The translations under genes and the position numbers were made by a program. The notes beneath the pieces were generated by a model that saw nothing but the letters and a program-made list of their open reading frames with translations, was not told the origin of the DNA and ran no database searches. From Celeribacter marinus (GTDB lineage Bacteria > Pseudomonadota > Alphaproteobacteria > Rhodobacterales > Rhodobacteraceae): 64,000 nucleotides of DNA. Of this stretch, positions 11,438 to 19,709 are shown piece by piece. Each line of letters opens with the position of its first letter. Positions within the stretch are counted from its first letter, which is position 1. The stretch lies in assembly GCF_001308265.1 (NCBI RefSeq), contig NZ_CP012023.1:1564932-1628931 (forward strand), written 5' to 3'.

Positions 11438-12265
11438 ATGGAGAGCATTTTGGACGACACGCATCACGGCCGCATAACCAAAGACGGCATTCGAATTCAT
11501 GAGGCATCAGATTTTGCGGGCATGCATGCCGCCGGGCAAATTACGGCTCAGATCCTTGATGAGGTCGCGGATCTTGTTGTTCCGGGCGCGACCACCGAAG
11601 ATATCGATGCGTTTGTTGAACGGCGGGTAACCGAACTTGGCACCACCTCCGCGACCATCGACTACAAAGGGTACAAGCACGCGACCTGTATCTCGATCAA
11701 TCACGTTGTTTGTCACGGCATCCCCAGCGCCAAAAAGTTGAAAGATGGCGATATCGTGAATATCGATGTTACAGTCATAAAGGGCGGTTGGTTCGGGGAC
11801 AGCTCACGCATGTATGTCGCGGGGAAATTGTCCCGCAAGACCGAACGCCTAATCCAAGTGACCCATGATGCCCTCTTGAAAGGGATCGAAATGGTGAAGC
11901 CGGGCAATACGTTTGGCGACATTGGTCACGCGATTCAAACATACGCCGAGGCGCAACGCATGTCTGTGGTCCGTGATTTTTGCGGCCACGGATTGGGTCG
12001 CGTGTTCCATGCTCCCCCCAATGTGTTGCACTACGGACGCGCCGGTCAGGGCCCCGTTCTCGAGGAGGGAATGTTTTTCACCATTGAGCCGATGATCAAC
12101 CTTGGCCGTCCAGAGACCAAAGTTTTGGCCGATGACTGGACCGCCGTGACGCGCGACAAATCTCTGTCCGCACAATTCGAACATTCTATCGGTGTAACCG
12201 CTGACGGGTTCGAAATTTTCACTCTGTCGCCAACCGGACGGTTCCACCCGACCTACGCCCCGTAG
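11438..12265 (+). CDS. map: Methionine aminopeptidase type I
   Basis: Removes the initiator methionine from nascent proteins (cytosol, two-metal enzyme). 275 aa with all five metal ligands: Asp110 (IVNIDVTV), Asp121 (GWFGDSSRM), the His in CGHGLGR, the Glu in FFTIEPMI and the Glu in AQFEHSIGV. The first 15 residues exceed the usual N-terminus, and a TTG four codons in (LDDTHHG) has a better-placed GGAGAG, so the start is uncertain by 12 bases. Probably co-transcribed with sfsA. Confidence 0.93.
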   Translation: MESILDDTHHGRITKDGIRIHEASDFAGMHAAGQITAQILDEVADLVVPGATTEDIDAFVERRVTELGTTSATIDYKGYKHATCISINHVVCHGIPSAKKLKDGDIVNIDVTVIKGGWFGDSSRMYVAGKLSRKTERLIQVTHDALLKGIEMVKPGNTFGDIGHAIQTYAEAQRMSVVRDFCGHGLGRVFHAPPNVLHYGRAGQGPVLEEGMFFTIEPMINLGRPETKVLADDWTAVTRDKSLSAQFEHSIGVTADGFEIFTLSPTGRFHPTYAP

Positions 12266-12439
12266 CCTATTGGGCGGCGCACAACGCAGGTCACGCCCCC
12301 CCGCTCAAGCTTTGATCAAACGGTCAGGTAAAACTTTTGGGTCGTTATTGCGCACCACTTTTAACTAACTTATCAAGCACCCACGCCAGAGTGACGATAC
12401 GTCAACCTCTTACCGATCAGCCTGAAAGGGACGCGACAC

Positions 12440-13525
12440 ATGAACATACTATTTAAATCCGTAGCCACCGCAGCTCTTGTTGCACTCACAACAACGGGCA
12501 GCGCATTTGCCCAAGACGTGACGCTACGGTTTCAGCATTTTGTCTCTCCCGCCTCTGGATCGCCGATGTATTTCATGCAGCCGTGGGCCGACAAAATCGA
12601 AAAGGAATCTGCGGGGCGCATCAAGATTGAGCTATACCCTTTGATGCAACTTGGCGGCAAAGCTCCTGATCAATACGACCTTATTCGCGATGGCGCGATT
12701 GATGGCGGCTGGGTTATCCCCGGTTACCAACCGGGTCGTTTTCTTGAAGTCGAGGCGATGGAGCTTCCTTTCATGACTGCGAAGTCTGGCGAATTGGCCT
12801 CAATCGCCGCGTGGGAATTCACCCAAAAGCACCTGATGGATGACTTTGCGGATGTCAAAGTTCTAGCTGCACACATGCACGGCGAGGGGCTTGTCCACAA
12901 AAAGGGACCGGCCCTCACACGCATCGAGGATTTCAAAGGGTTGAAGCTGCGCGCACCAACGCGCACGTCGACCCTATTGCTCGACAAACTTGGTGCGACA
13001 CCTGTCGGCATGCCCGTCCCCGCCTTCCCCGAGGCCTTGGCTAAGGGCGTGTTGGATGGCGGCGTGATCACCTTTGAAATGGCACCCTCTTTGAAACTTG
13101 ATGAGTTGACCGATAGTCACACAGACGTGGCAGGCGACAGATCATTCTACAATCTCTTCTTCATTTGGGCGATGAATAAAGCCAAGTATGATAGCCTCGC
13201 AGATGATCTCAAGGCTGTTATAGATGCCAATTCCGGTGCCATGGCCTCGGAATGGTCGGGCGCCGCATACGATCGTGGCGACGAAGATGGACTTGACGAA
13301 ATTGCAGCATCGGACAACACAATCGCGGTGCTAAGCGAAGAAGAAACCGCGAAAATCCGCGCTCTTGGCGAAGATGTCACAGCCGAATGGATTGCGGATA
13401 TGACGGCCAAGGGGTTTGATGGCCAACAGCTTGTTGATGATGCGCACGCCGCAATGGATGCCGCACTTACATCTCATCCGTGGATCGACACACGCGGCGC
13501 TGCGGCCACCGTTGCGGGCGAATAA
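12440..13525 (+). CDS. TRAP transporter solute-binding protein, DctP family
   Basis: 361 aa periplasmic receptor. Signal peptide at residues 1-24 (AALVALTTTGSAFA, cut before QDVTLRF). The DctP fold follows, with the typical GGWVIPGYQPGRF region, the FKGLKLRAPTRTST ligand-arginine segment and GVLDGGVITFEMAP. Such proteins capture carboxylates (C4-dicarboxylates, 2-oxoacids, uronates) for a DctQ-DctM permease; no permease genes are adjacent, so it is an orphan here. A perfect terminator stands right after the stop, so it is likely transcribed alone. Confidence 0.92.
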   Translation: MNILFKSVATAALVALTTTGSAFAQDVTLRFQHFVSPASGSPMYFMQPWADKIEKESAGRIKIELYPLMQLGGKAPDQYDLIRDGAIDGGWVIPGYQPGRFLEVEAMELPFMTAKSGELASIAAWEFTQKHLMDDFADVKVLAAHMHGEGLVHKKGPALTRIEDFKGLKLRAPTRTSTLLLDKLGATPVGMPVPAFPEALAKGVLDGGVITFEMAPSLKLDELTDSHTDVAGDRSFYNLFFIWAMNKAKYDSLADDLKAVIDANSGAMASEWSGAAYDRGDEDGLDEIAASDNTIAVLSEEETAKIRALGEDVTAEWIADMTAKGFDGQQLVDDAHAAMDAALTSHPWIDTRGAAATVAGE

Positions 13526-13543
13526 ACGCCCCGAAAAACTACC

Positions 13544-13574
13544 AAAGGCCGCCTATAACGGGCGGCCTTTTTCG
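13544..13574 (+). terminator. Rho-independent terminator after the TRAP receptor gene
   Basis: Perfect 10-bp stem AAAGGCCGCC/GGCGGCCTTT with a 7-base loop (13554-13560), followed by TTTTTC. It sits 18 bases after the stop of the TRAP gene and 27 bases before the end of convergent zapE, which it could also serve. Confidence 0.9.
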
Positions 13575-13600
13575 TTGTGAAACAGTCGAGAGGGGACCGA

Positions 13601-14680
13601 CTAGTCTTGTCCCCAATTGGCATCTTGCATCTCACGCAAACGCGACGCTGTGCGCTCAAATTCAAACGCACCAGCACCCTCGATATATAGGCGCTCGGGC
13701 TTATCTACAGCCGTGACAACGAGGCGCACCTTTGCCTCATAGAGTGCATCGATCAGCGTCACAAATCGCTTTGCCTCGTTAAAGTTGCTACGCGAGAGCC
13801 GTGGGATTTCTTCTAGGATCAACAACTTTACCGCATCGGCGATGGCCAGATAATCAGCGGGGCCGTACATCTGTGCGCAAAGATCCCAAAATGTCGCCCG
13901 CGCAATACCGTTGTGAAAACGCGGAAGCAAAACCTCGCGCCCTTTTACGTGCAGCGTAAGCCCCTCGGTTTGTCCGCCCGTGAGATCAGTCCAAATCTCT
14001 GCAATCGCTCTTCGCGCGATCTCATCCACAGGGTGGAAATAGACGGGCGTCCCCGTCAATCGTCCCTGCCGGTAATCGACAGGCGAGTGCAGATGGTGGA
14101 CGGTTAACCGGTCTTTGATCAACGCGATAAACGGCAAGAAAAGTTGGCGGTTTAACCCGTCCTTATACAGATCATCGGGGACACGGTTCGAGGTTGTTAC
14201 GACCGTCACGCCCTTTTTGAACAAGCCCTCAAACAGGCGACCGACGATCATCGCATCGGCAATATCGGTGATCTGCATCTCATCAAAGCATAGCAACCTG
14301 ATACCATCAGCTACACTCTCTACCACCGGCGCAATTGCATCCTCGACACCCTTTTGGCGCGCCGCATGAATACCCACCTGAACCTCTTGCATGAAGGCAT
14401 GGAAATGAACACGGCGCGATGGAACGGGGCTATGCGCGTGGAATAGATCCATCAACATAGATTTTCCGCGCCCGACACCGCCCCATAGGTATAGACCCTT
14501 GATGACGGGTGGCGGTTTGCGCCCACCAATCAGGGATAACAATCCGCTTTTGCCGCGCGGCGCCGCGCGCAAGGCCGCGTAGACCTCATCAAACAGGGGC
14601 AAAATTGCCTCCTGAGCAGGGTCAGCGGTTAACGCGCCGGAGGCAACTTTACTCGCGTATATATCTGTCAAACTCTTCAT
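13601..14680 (-). CDS. zapE: AFG1/ZapE-family cell-division ATPase
   Basis: 359 aa, single AAA-like ATPase. Walker A is LWGGVGRGKS at about residues 65-74, Walker B LLCFDEMQITD near 145, and the TSNRVPDDLYKDGLNR sensor segment follows. In enterobacteria ZapE modulates the FtsZ ring under low oxygen; the mitochondrial homologue (AFG1/LACE1) handles respiratory-chain subunits. Start chosen at MKSLTDIY, with AAGGGGAGA six bases upstream, over a frame 72 bases longer. Confidence 0.92.
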   Translation of the reverse strand: MKSLTDIYASKVASGALTADPAQEAILPLFDEVYAALRAAPRGKSGLLSLIGGRKPPPVIKGLYLWGGVGRGKSMLMDLFHAHSPVPSRRVHFHAFMQEVQVGIHAARQKGVEDAIAPVVESVADGIRLLCFDEMQITDIADAMIVGRLFEGLFKKGVTVVTTSNRVPDDLYKDGLNRQLFLPFIALIKDRLTVHHLHSPVDYRQGRLTGTPVYFHPVDEIARRAIAEIWTDLTGGQTEGLTLHVKGREVLLPRFHNGIARATFWDLCAQMYGPADYLAIADAVKLLILEEIPRLSRSNFNEAKRFVTLIDALYEAKVRLVVTAVDKPERLYIEGAGAFEFERTASRLREMQDANWGQD

Positions 14681-14790
14681 ATCTCCCCTTACCGCGCAAC
14701 GGGTCATAAGGAAAGATGATCGATCCCATGCCAAGGTTTTGATTGACGCCACTCACACAGTGAACGACATCTGGGCCAAAGGAGACATCA

Positions 14791-16044
14791 ATGTCCGACA
14801 CACGCACCCCGCTGTTTACGCCCGTCTTGATTGGCGGATGTCTCATTATGCTCATCAGTTTTTCAATACGTGCCTCATTTGGGGTGTTCCAAATCCCCAT
14901 CGCCACCGAATTCAACTGGCCGCGTGCCGAATTCTCGATGGCGATTGCAATCCAGAACCTCGCATGGGGCTTTGGCCAACCCATTTTTGGCGCGATTGCG
15001 GAACGGATGGGCGATAGAAAGGCCATTATTCTGGGGGCGTTGGCCTATGCTGCGGGCTTGGTTCTATCGTCAATTGCCGTCACACCCGAGGGGCATCAGT
15101 TCTACGAAATCCTCGTAGGATTTGGCATCGCGGGTACAGGGTTTGGCGTCATTCTAGCGGTCGTTGGGCGCGCATCGTCTGACAAAAACCGCTCCATGTC
15201 ATTGGCCATTGCAACCGCTGCGGGATCGGCCGGACAAGTGTTTGGTGCGCCGCTTGCAGAGTGGTTGCTGTCCACAATGTCATGGCAGAATGTCTTTGTT
15301 CTATTCGCTGCGGCAATCTTGTTATCGCTCTTTGCATTGCCGCTTATGCGTACCCCTCAAACGGCCTCAAAAGCAGAGTTGGAGGAAAGCCTTGGTGCTA
15401 TTCTCGGCAAGGCGTTTCGCGATCCGAGCTATACACTGATCTTTCTGGGCTTCTTTTCATGCGGGTATCAGTTGGCGTTTATCACCGCGCACTTTCCCGC
15501 CCTAATAACCGAGATGTGCGGCGCAATTGATCCGTCCGGCACGCTTGCGTCTATTGGTGTGACGTCGACCTCTGCGCTCGGTGCGATCTCTATTTCGCTA
15601 ATCGGATTGGCCAATATTGGCGGCACTTTGATGGCGGGGTATCTTGGGAATCGCTATTCCAAGCGATACTTGTTAGCCGGCATTTATGTGGCGCGCACGA
15701 TTGCGGCGGCTGCGTTTATATTCTTTCCCATCACACCCACGTCCGTGATTGTGTTCTCGGTGGTTATGGGGGCGCTGTGGCTTGCAACGGTGCCACTTAC
15801 ATCGGGGCTTGTGGCGCATATCTACGGACTGCGGTACATGGGAACGCTCTACGGAATCGTATTTTTCTCACACCAACTAGGTGCATTTTTGGGTGTATGG
15901 CTTGGCGGCAGGCTCTACGATATCTACGGCAACTACACAGCCGTTTGGTGGGTTGGCGTTGGCGTCGGGGCGTTCTCTGCCATCGTACATTTGCCCATTA
16001 AAGAAGTGCCTTTGGGGCAAAGGATTGCAAAAGCAATCGCCTAA
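14791..16044 (+). CDS. MFS transporter, OFA-like (oxalate/monocarboxylate type)
   Basis: 417 aa with 12 predicted membrane helices. The MFS loop motif appears between helices 2 and 3 (GAIAERMGDRKA) and its repeat in the second half (GYLGNRYSKR). Overall shape matches the monocarboxylate/oxalate:formate type, but the substrate is not determinable. A strong AAAGGAG lies seven bases before the ATG. Divergent from zapE; its end overlaps the end of the convergent HAD gene by four bases. Confidence 0.88.
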   Translation: MSDTRTPLFTPVLIGGCLIMLISFSIRASFGVFQIPIATEFNWPRAEFSMAIAIQNLAWGFGQPIFGAIAERMGDRKAIILGALAYAAGLVLSSIAVTPEGHQFYEILVGFGIAGTGFGVILAVVGRASSDKNRSMSLAIATAAGSAGQVFGAPLAEWLLSTMSWQNVFVLFAAAILLSLFALPLMRTPQTASKAELEESLGAILGKAFRDPSYTLIFLGFFSCGYQLAFITAHFPALITEMCGAIDPSGTLASIGVTSTSALGAISISLIGLANIGGTLMAGYLGNRYSKRYLLAGIYVARTIAAAAFIFFPITPTSVIVFSVVMGALWLATVPLTSGLVAHIYGLRYMGTLYGIVFFSHQLGAFLGVWLGGRLYDIYGNYTAVWWVGVGVGAFSAIVHLPIKEVPLGQRIAKAIA

Positions 16045-16664
16045 AGGCCCGCCTCAGCGCGCGTCAACAAGGTCTCGGCAACAAGACGCTCTGCCCAACC
16101 ACGCGGCCCGTCAAACAAGTGCGTTTGCCACCCGCGCGCCTGTGCGGTGGCAATGTTGTCGGCGCGATCATCGGCAAACAAAAGACCCGCCGGCGCCACA
16201 CCGCTATCAGCCTCAAGCATTTCATAAATCAATGCGTGTGGCTTCACACATCCCATGCGACCCGAAATATAGCGCCGATCGAAGTCGGTCAGAAACGGAT
16301 ACTTCGTTTCTGCAAACTCAAAGCTTTCAATACCAAAATTGGAGAGCGCAAACACAGGAATACCTTTGGCCCGCAGCGCCCGCAACAGAGCTACCGATTG
16401 CGGAATTGCAGGTGCGGCCATCTTGATCCAGTCGTGATACCACATCAGGATCTCTGTCGAGAATTCTGGGTATTCCAACGCGGCCTGCTCAATCGTCTGG
16501 CGAAACGGCTGTCCGCAATCCACCCGATCATTGATCGCGTGTAGATCTACCGCCGCAAACATCTTTTTGCGCCGCGCCTCTCCGATTGTGGCATCATAGT
16601 GCCGCTCGGGGTTCCATTCGATCAGGACATTACCAATATCAAAAACCACAGCATCTACGGTCAT
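16041..16664 (-). CDS. HAD-family hydrolase (subfamily IA, haloacid dehalogenase type)
   Basis: 207 aa. Motif I is [12 protein letters not shown] (with Gly in place of the second Asp, as in the YihX/epoxide-hydrolase-like branch), motif II FALSNF, motif III the Lys of CVKPHALI, motif [11 protein letters not shown]. YihX-type enzymes dephosphorylate small phosphosugars such as alpha-glucose-1-phosphate; that role is an inference. Its ATG overlaps the stop of the UPF0178 gene (ATGA), so the two are co-translated. Confidence 0.87.
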   Translation of the reverse strand: MTVDAVVFDIGNVLIEWNPERHYDATIGEARRKKMFAAVDLHAINDRVDCGQPFRQTIEQAALEYPEFSTEILMWYHDWIKMAAPAIPQSVALLRALRAKGIPVFALSNFGIESFEFAETKYPFLTDFDRRYISGRMGCVKPHALIYEMLEADSGVAPAGLLFADDRADNIATAQARGWQTHLFDGPRGWAERLVAETLLTRAEAGL

Positions 16665-17119
16665 GCTATATCTCTCTTTGCAGATTGAATCGCGCGATCT
16701 AATCCGTCGAGGAAACGCGAACGATCCGCCTTGGAAAACGGCTTTCCACCTCCTTGGCGAAATGGATCCGCTGCGCGCAAATCCGCCATAAGATCGCGTG
16801 TGGCTAACACGTTTCCAATGTTGGCCTTGGTCAATGCCTCACCGTTGTGTTTGATCACACGCGCCCCCGCAGCTACGACCTTTGCCGCAAGGGGGATATC
16901 CCCTGTCACCACGACATCGCCGCTCCCTGCGCGATCTGCGATCCACATATCGGCCACATCAGGCCCATCGGGCACAAATATCATTTCCACGAATGGATTG
17001 GGCGATGGTCGCAACCCGCCGTTGCACACGAACAAGCAGGGAATCTTATGGCGTGTCGCAACTTTTTCCGCCTCGTCTTTGACAGGGCAAGCGTCAGCAT
17101 CAACATAGATTTTGGTCAC
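16661..17119 (-). CDS. YaiI/YqxD-family protein (UPF0178)
   Basis: 152 aa, normal length. N-terminal [18 protein letters not shown], then FVCNG and [24 protein letters not shown], all hallmark stretches of this NYN/PIN-like nuclease fold with conserved aspartates. The biological role is unknown. The start codon is GTG (17119) with GAGGCG about five bases upstream. First gene of a two-gene unit with the HAD hydrolase. Confidence 0.93.
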   Translation of the reverse strand: MTKIYVDADACPVKDEAEKVATRHKIPCLFVCNGGLRPSPNPFVEMIFVPDGPDVADMWIADRAGSGDVVVTGDIPLAAKVVAAGARVIKHNGEALTKANIGNVLATRDLMADLRAADPFRQGGGKPFSKADRSRFLDGLDRAIQSAKRDIA

Positions 17120-17154
17120 GGCATCGCCTCGTGTTGGAAGACATCAATGGCGCA

Positions 17155-18132
17155 TCAGCCACCACCGATAAGCGCCCCCGCAGCGAATACCAGTGCGCCA
17201 CCAAGCACAACCTGAAAAGCGGCGCGCATAAACGGCGTCTCCATAAATTTATTTTGAATCCATGCGATGGCCCACAGCTCTATGAACACAACAATCAACG
17301 CAATGATTGTAGCCGTCCAAAAATCGGTGATCAAATACGGCAAGGCATGCCCAAGGCCGCCCACCATCGTCATGAGTCCTGATGCAAACCCCCGTTTGAT
17401 CGGCGAGCCACGCCCCGAAATGACGCCATCATCATGCGCAGCTTCGGTGAACCCCATCGATATCCCAGCGCCAACAGAGGCCGCAAGACCGACGAGAAAG
17501 GTGGTATGGGTATCTTGTGTCGCGAACGCTGTCGCAAAGATTGGCGCCAACGTAGACACCGACCCATCCATCAGACCGGCCAAACCGGGTTGAACCCATG
17601 TCAGCACGAATTTTCGGTGCGCATCCGCGTCTTCGCGTGCGCGCTCGTCTTGGCCCAAATGCGCCGCTTCCAATTGACCCGCCTTTTTGTCATGACCTGC
17701 TTCGGCCGCCGCCAAATCGCCCAGAAGGGCGCGGGTATCTGCGTCTGTGGTTTGTGCTGCGGCCTTTCGGTAAAATGCCTCGGCGCTTTGCTCCATTTCA
17801 CGCGCCTGCGCCCGCATCCGTTCGAGGCCAAGGTTCTCGATTAACCATACAGGGCTACGTGCATAAAACCCAGACACATGTTCGCGGCGAATGAGCGGGA
17901 TCACAGTTCCAAATCGCTTCTTATGCAACTCAATTAGCGCGGTGCGGTGGCCGTCTTCTTCGGCCGCCATTCCATCAAAAACCAGAGCACTATCAGGAAA
18001 ATCACTGCGCAAGCGCTCTGCGTACAAGCGGTAGATCTGCGCATCGTCTTCTTCGGATGAAATTGCTAGAGCAAGAATTTCTTGCTCCGTCAGATCGGAA
18101 AACCTGCGTCTATTTGCAAAACCCGGGACCAT
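17155..18132 (-). CDS. mbfA: Membrane-bound ferritin-like iron exporter MbfA
   Basis: 325 aa fusion of a ferritin-like diiron domain (residues 1-165) and a VIT1/CCC1-type membrane domain (170-325, about five helices). Diiron ligands are visible in SSEEDDAQIY (Glu27/28), MAAEEDGH (Glu58/59, His62) and AAEAGHDKK. The membrane part has the VIT1 phrases GLMDGSVSTLAPIFA and SMGFTEA. In rhizobia MbfA exports iron and protects against iron/peroxide stress, and is repressed by Irr. The sequence agrees: a near-consensus Irr box lies just upstream. Strong SD AAGGAG. Confidence 0.93.
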   Translation of the reverse strand: MVPGFANRRRFSDLTEQEILALAISSEEDDAQIYRLYAERLRSDFPDSALVFDGMAAEEDGHRTALIELHKKRFGTVIPLIRREHVSGFYARSPVWLIENLGLERMRAQAREMEQSAEAFYRKAAAQTTDADTRALLGDLAAAEAGHDKKAGQLEAAHLGQDERAREDADAHRKFVLTWVQPGLAGLMDGSVSTLAPIFATAFATQDTHTTFLVGLAASVGAGISMGFTEAAHDDGVISGRGSPIKRGFASGLMTMVGGLGHALPYLITDFWTATIIALIVVFIELWAIAWIQNKFMETPFMRAAFQVVLGGALVFAAGALIGGG

Positions 18133-18143
18133 CGTAATCTCCT

Positions 18144-18160
18144 TCTAGAGTTATTCTAAA
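18144..18160 (-). promoter_or_regulatory. Irr (ICE/iron control element) box upstream of mbfA
   Basis: On the plus strand this 17-mer agrees with the alphaproteobacterial ICE consensus TTTRGAAYNRTTCYAAA at 15 of 17 positions, with one half-site (TTCTAAA) perfect. It lies directly downstream of a -10-like CATAAT (minus strand, 18165-18160) and abuts the mbfA SD, a position that would suit repression by Irr when iron is low. Confidence 0.75.
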
Positions 18161-18195
18161 TTATGTACGCCATCTGAACTCCACAAGCCTCAAAA

Positions 18196-18213
18196 CTAGA
18201 CAGACCAGTTTAG
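18196..18213. promoter_or_regulatory. Palindromic operator, copy 1 (TetR-type)
   Basis: 18-bp inverted repeat CTAGAC-N6-GTTTAG, one mismatch from perfect. Same motif as the second copy 33 bases away (about three helical turns), between mbfA and the tetR gene. Confidence 0.65.
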
Positions 18214-18228
18214 TTTTCTCTTGCATAT

Positions 18229-18246
18229 CTAAACTGGTCGGTTTAG
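18229..18246. promoter_or_regulatory. Palindromic operator, copy 2 (TetR-type)
   Basis: Perfect 18-bp inverted repeat CTAAAC-N6-GTTTAG. It covers the spacer and the -10 of a possible plus-strand promoter (TTGCAT at 18221, TAGTTT at 18244, 17-base spacing), so binding would block transcription toward the tetR gene. Confidence 0.7.
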
Positions 18247-18256
18247 TTTTGGGACA

Positions 18257-18334
18257 CTGCTGGGATATTCCTTGCAGTCGTTTACCGACATCCCTGTCGA
18301 GTACTGGGCAGGCCTTCGGGCTTGCCCCTTTTTT
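18257..18334 (+). ncRNA. Candidate short leader RNA or sRNA ended by an intrinsic terminator
   Basis: The putative promoter at 18221-18249 would start near 18257. About 75 bases on there is a strong terminator (stem GGGCAGGCC/GGCTTGCCC with one G-U pair, UUCG tetraloop, then C and six Ts), still 63 bases short of the tetR start. A second small hairpin (CGACA/TGTCG) lies between. Either an attenuated leader of tetR or a free small RNA. Promoter and transcript are inferred; the terminator is seen. Confidence 0.5.
18306..18334 (+). terminator. Intrinsic terminator in the tetR leader
   Basis: 9-bp GC-rich stem (18306-18314 with 18319-18327), UUCG loop, then six Ts at 18329-18334. It precedes rather than follows an annotated gene. 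Confidence 0.8.
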
Positions 18335-18396
18335 ACCGCTTACCAACTTGCTTTGCCACGCGTTATTAAGTCGCTATTGTCGGGCGAAACTCTGGA

Positions 18397-19023
18397 GTGA
18401 TAAATCTCGTGCGGAACCTGGAAATCAAAAAAGGCCGTAAGTTCGACCAAGTGGTCGAGGGTGCGCGCACCGTATTTCTACGCGACGGCTACGAAGGGGC
18501 GTCCGTGGACGATATCGCGCGTGAATCTCAAGTGTCCAAAGCCACGCTATACAGCTATTTCCCCGACAAACGCGTTCTGTTCATCGAAATAGCAAGCCGT
18601 GAGATGAAGCGGCAAGCAGACGAAGGGGCCGGGAGTCTCGACATGACCGCTCCACCTGAGGTTCTTTTGCCCATCGTTGGCCGCAAACTCATCGACTACA
18701 TGCTATCAGACTTTGGATTGGCCATTTTTCGCACTGCCGTCGCCGAAAGTGACAGGTTTCCCGAAGTGGGCCGAAAATTTTACGAGAGCGGGCCAATGTT
18801 GGTGCGTGACCGCATCACGGATTATCTCGAGACGTGTATCGCACGCGGCGAGCTACTAATCGACGATGTGCCGCTAGCGGCCGAGCAATTCGCGGAGCTA
18901 TGTAAGGTCAGATCAGTGCTGTGCTGCACGTTTGATATGGAGTGTGATTTCAATTGCGCAGAGCGCGATCGTATCGTCGCCTCGGCCGTGCGCATGTTTA
19001 TGGCGGCATATAGAGCACCCTAA
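18397..19023 (+). CDS. TetR/AcrR-family transcriptional regulator
   Basis: 208 aa. The N-terminal helix-turn-helix (residues 14-60) has the family pattern: FDQVVEGARTVFLRDGYEGAS, VDDIARESQVSKATLYSYFPDK, LFIEIA. The C-terminal ligand domain is not informative. Start is GTG 18397; a GTG 12 bases later fits the upstream GGAG about as well. Two tandem palindromes upstream are its likely operators, suggesting autorepression and perhaps control of the divergent mbfA. Confidence 0.88.
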   Translation: MINLVRNLEIKKGRKFDQVVEGARTVFLRDGYEGASVDDIARESQVSKATLYSYFPDKRVLFIEIASREMKRQADEGAGSLDMTAPPEVLLPIVGRKLIDYMLSDFGLAIFRTAVAESDRFPEVGRKFYESGPMLVRDRITDYLETCIARGELLIDDVPLAAEQFAELCKVRSVLCCTFDMECDFNCAERDRIVASAVRMFMAAYRAP

Positions 19024-19065
19024 CTTTGGCGAAACCCTCAGGCCACATTTGATGACCCAGACAAA

Positions 19066-19097
19066 TAAAAAGCCGGGACGCACGTAGCGATCCCGGC
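19066..19097 (-). terminator. Rho-independent terminator, minus strand
   Basis: Perfect 7-bp stem GCCGGGA/TCCCGGC (19072-19078 with 19091-19097), 12-base loop. On the minus strand it is followed by TTTTTATTT, so it ends a minus-strand transcript; no classical gene feeds it, only the small ORF/structured region at 19103-19303. It may act weakly for tetR on the plus strand. Confidence 0.7.
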
Positions 19098-19102
19098 CTA
19101 GT

Positions 19103-19303
19103 TTAGTCGTGTGGAGCAAACTCCCCGGTGCCGCGAACTGGGTGGGGGCTGTTAAACCGCGGCGCCGGGGCAAAGCGTTTCGCTCCGTGAGTACATGTTT
19201 CGTCGATAAACCGGGCTAAATCGGGGAGCGAAAACGATGAACCGCGGGTCTTTTTGCGGCGTAATTTAGGCAGACAGTGATGCGACTGCGCCCGAGAGTG
19301 CAT
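19103..19303 (-). CDS. Possible small basic protein, or a structured RNA
   Basis: 66-aa frame starting ATG 19303, very rich in Arg, Lys and His (LPKLRRKKTRGSSF), no recognised family. Its GGGAGG lies directly against the ATG, too close for a normal SD, and a -10-like TATAAA at 19319-19314 would make the mRNA almost leaderless. A 13-bp stem (19123-19135 with 19158-19170, one G-U pair) sits inside the frame, unusual for coding DNA. A good minus-strand terminator ends the unit. Transcription is plausible; whether it codes is open. Confidence 0.4.
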   Translation of the reverse strand: MHSRAQSHHCLPKLRRKKTRGSSFSLPDLARFIDETCTHGAKRFAPAPRFNSPHPVRGTGEFAPHD

Positions 19304-19344
19304 CCTCCCTTGATTTATAAGGGAAATCACCACATTCTCTCTCA

Positions 19345-19689
19345 ATGAGTGCTCAAACCCCAACACCCTTTCCGCACATAATTTCGGATGAAAAAGTCGC
19401 GTTCGACAAAAGTGAACTCAATGCGATTCTCGGCGTCTATGGTCGATTCGTCGCCGCGGGCGACTGGCGGGATTATGGCATGTCGTTCTTAAAAGACGTT
19501 GCCATCTTTTCCATATTCCGGCGGACCGCCGAACATCCGATCTACCGGATTGAAAAACGTCCGCGACTTCGCAATCGCCAAGGCATGTATTGCGTGATCT
19601 CAATGGATGGACAAATCCTAAAACGCGGACACGATTTGCGCATTGTGTTGCGATATTTCGACCGCAAGCTCATCCGCGCTGTCGACTAA
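19345..19689 (+). CDS. DUF2794 domain protein
   Basis: 114 aa, the family's normal size, restricted to alphaproteobacteria. The hallmark stretch FRRTAEHPIYRIEKRP and MDGQILKRGHDL are present, and the region around WRDYGMSFL is conserved too. No known function; soluble. No clear SD upstream. It converges on the NlpC/P60 gene. Confidence 0.88.
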   Translation: MSAQTPTPFPHIISDEKVAFDKSELNAILGVYGRFVAAGDWRDYGMSFLKDVAIFSIFRRTAEHPIYRIEKRPRLRNRQGMYCVISMDGQILKRGHDLRIVLRYFDRKLIRAVD

Positions 19690-19709
19690 CCGCAGACCTC
19701 GGATGCTGC

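Noticed and set aside
19066..19319. tmRNA or 6S RNA identity for the structured region
   Set aside because: No T-loop GGTTCGA, no resume-codon tag ending in Ala-Ala, and no open central bubble that I can lay out; left as an unidentified unit.
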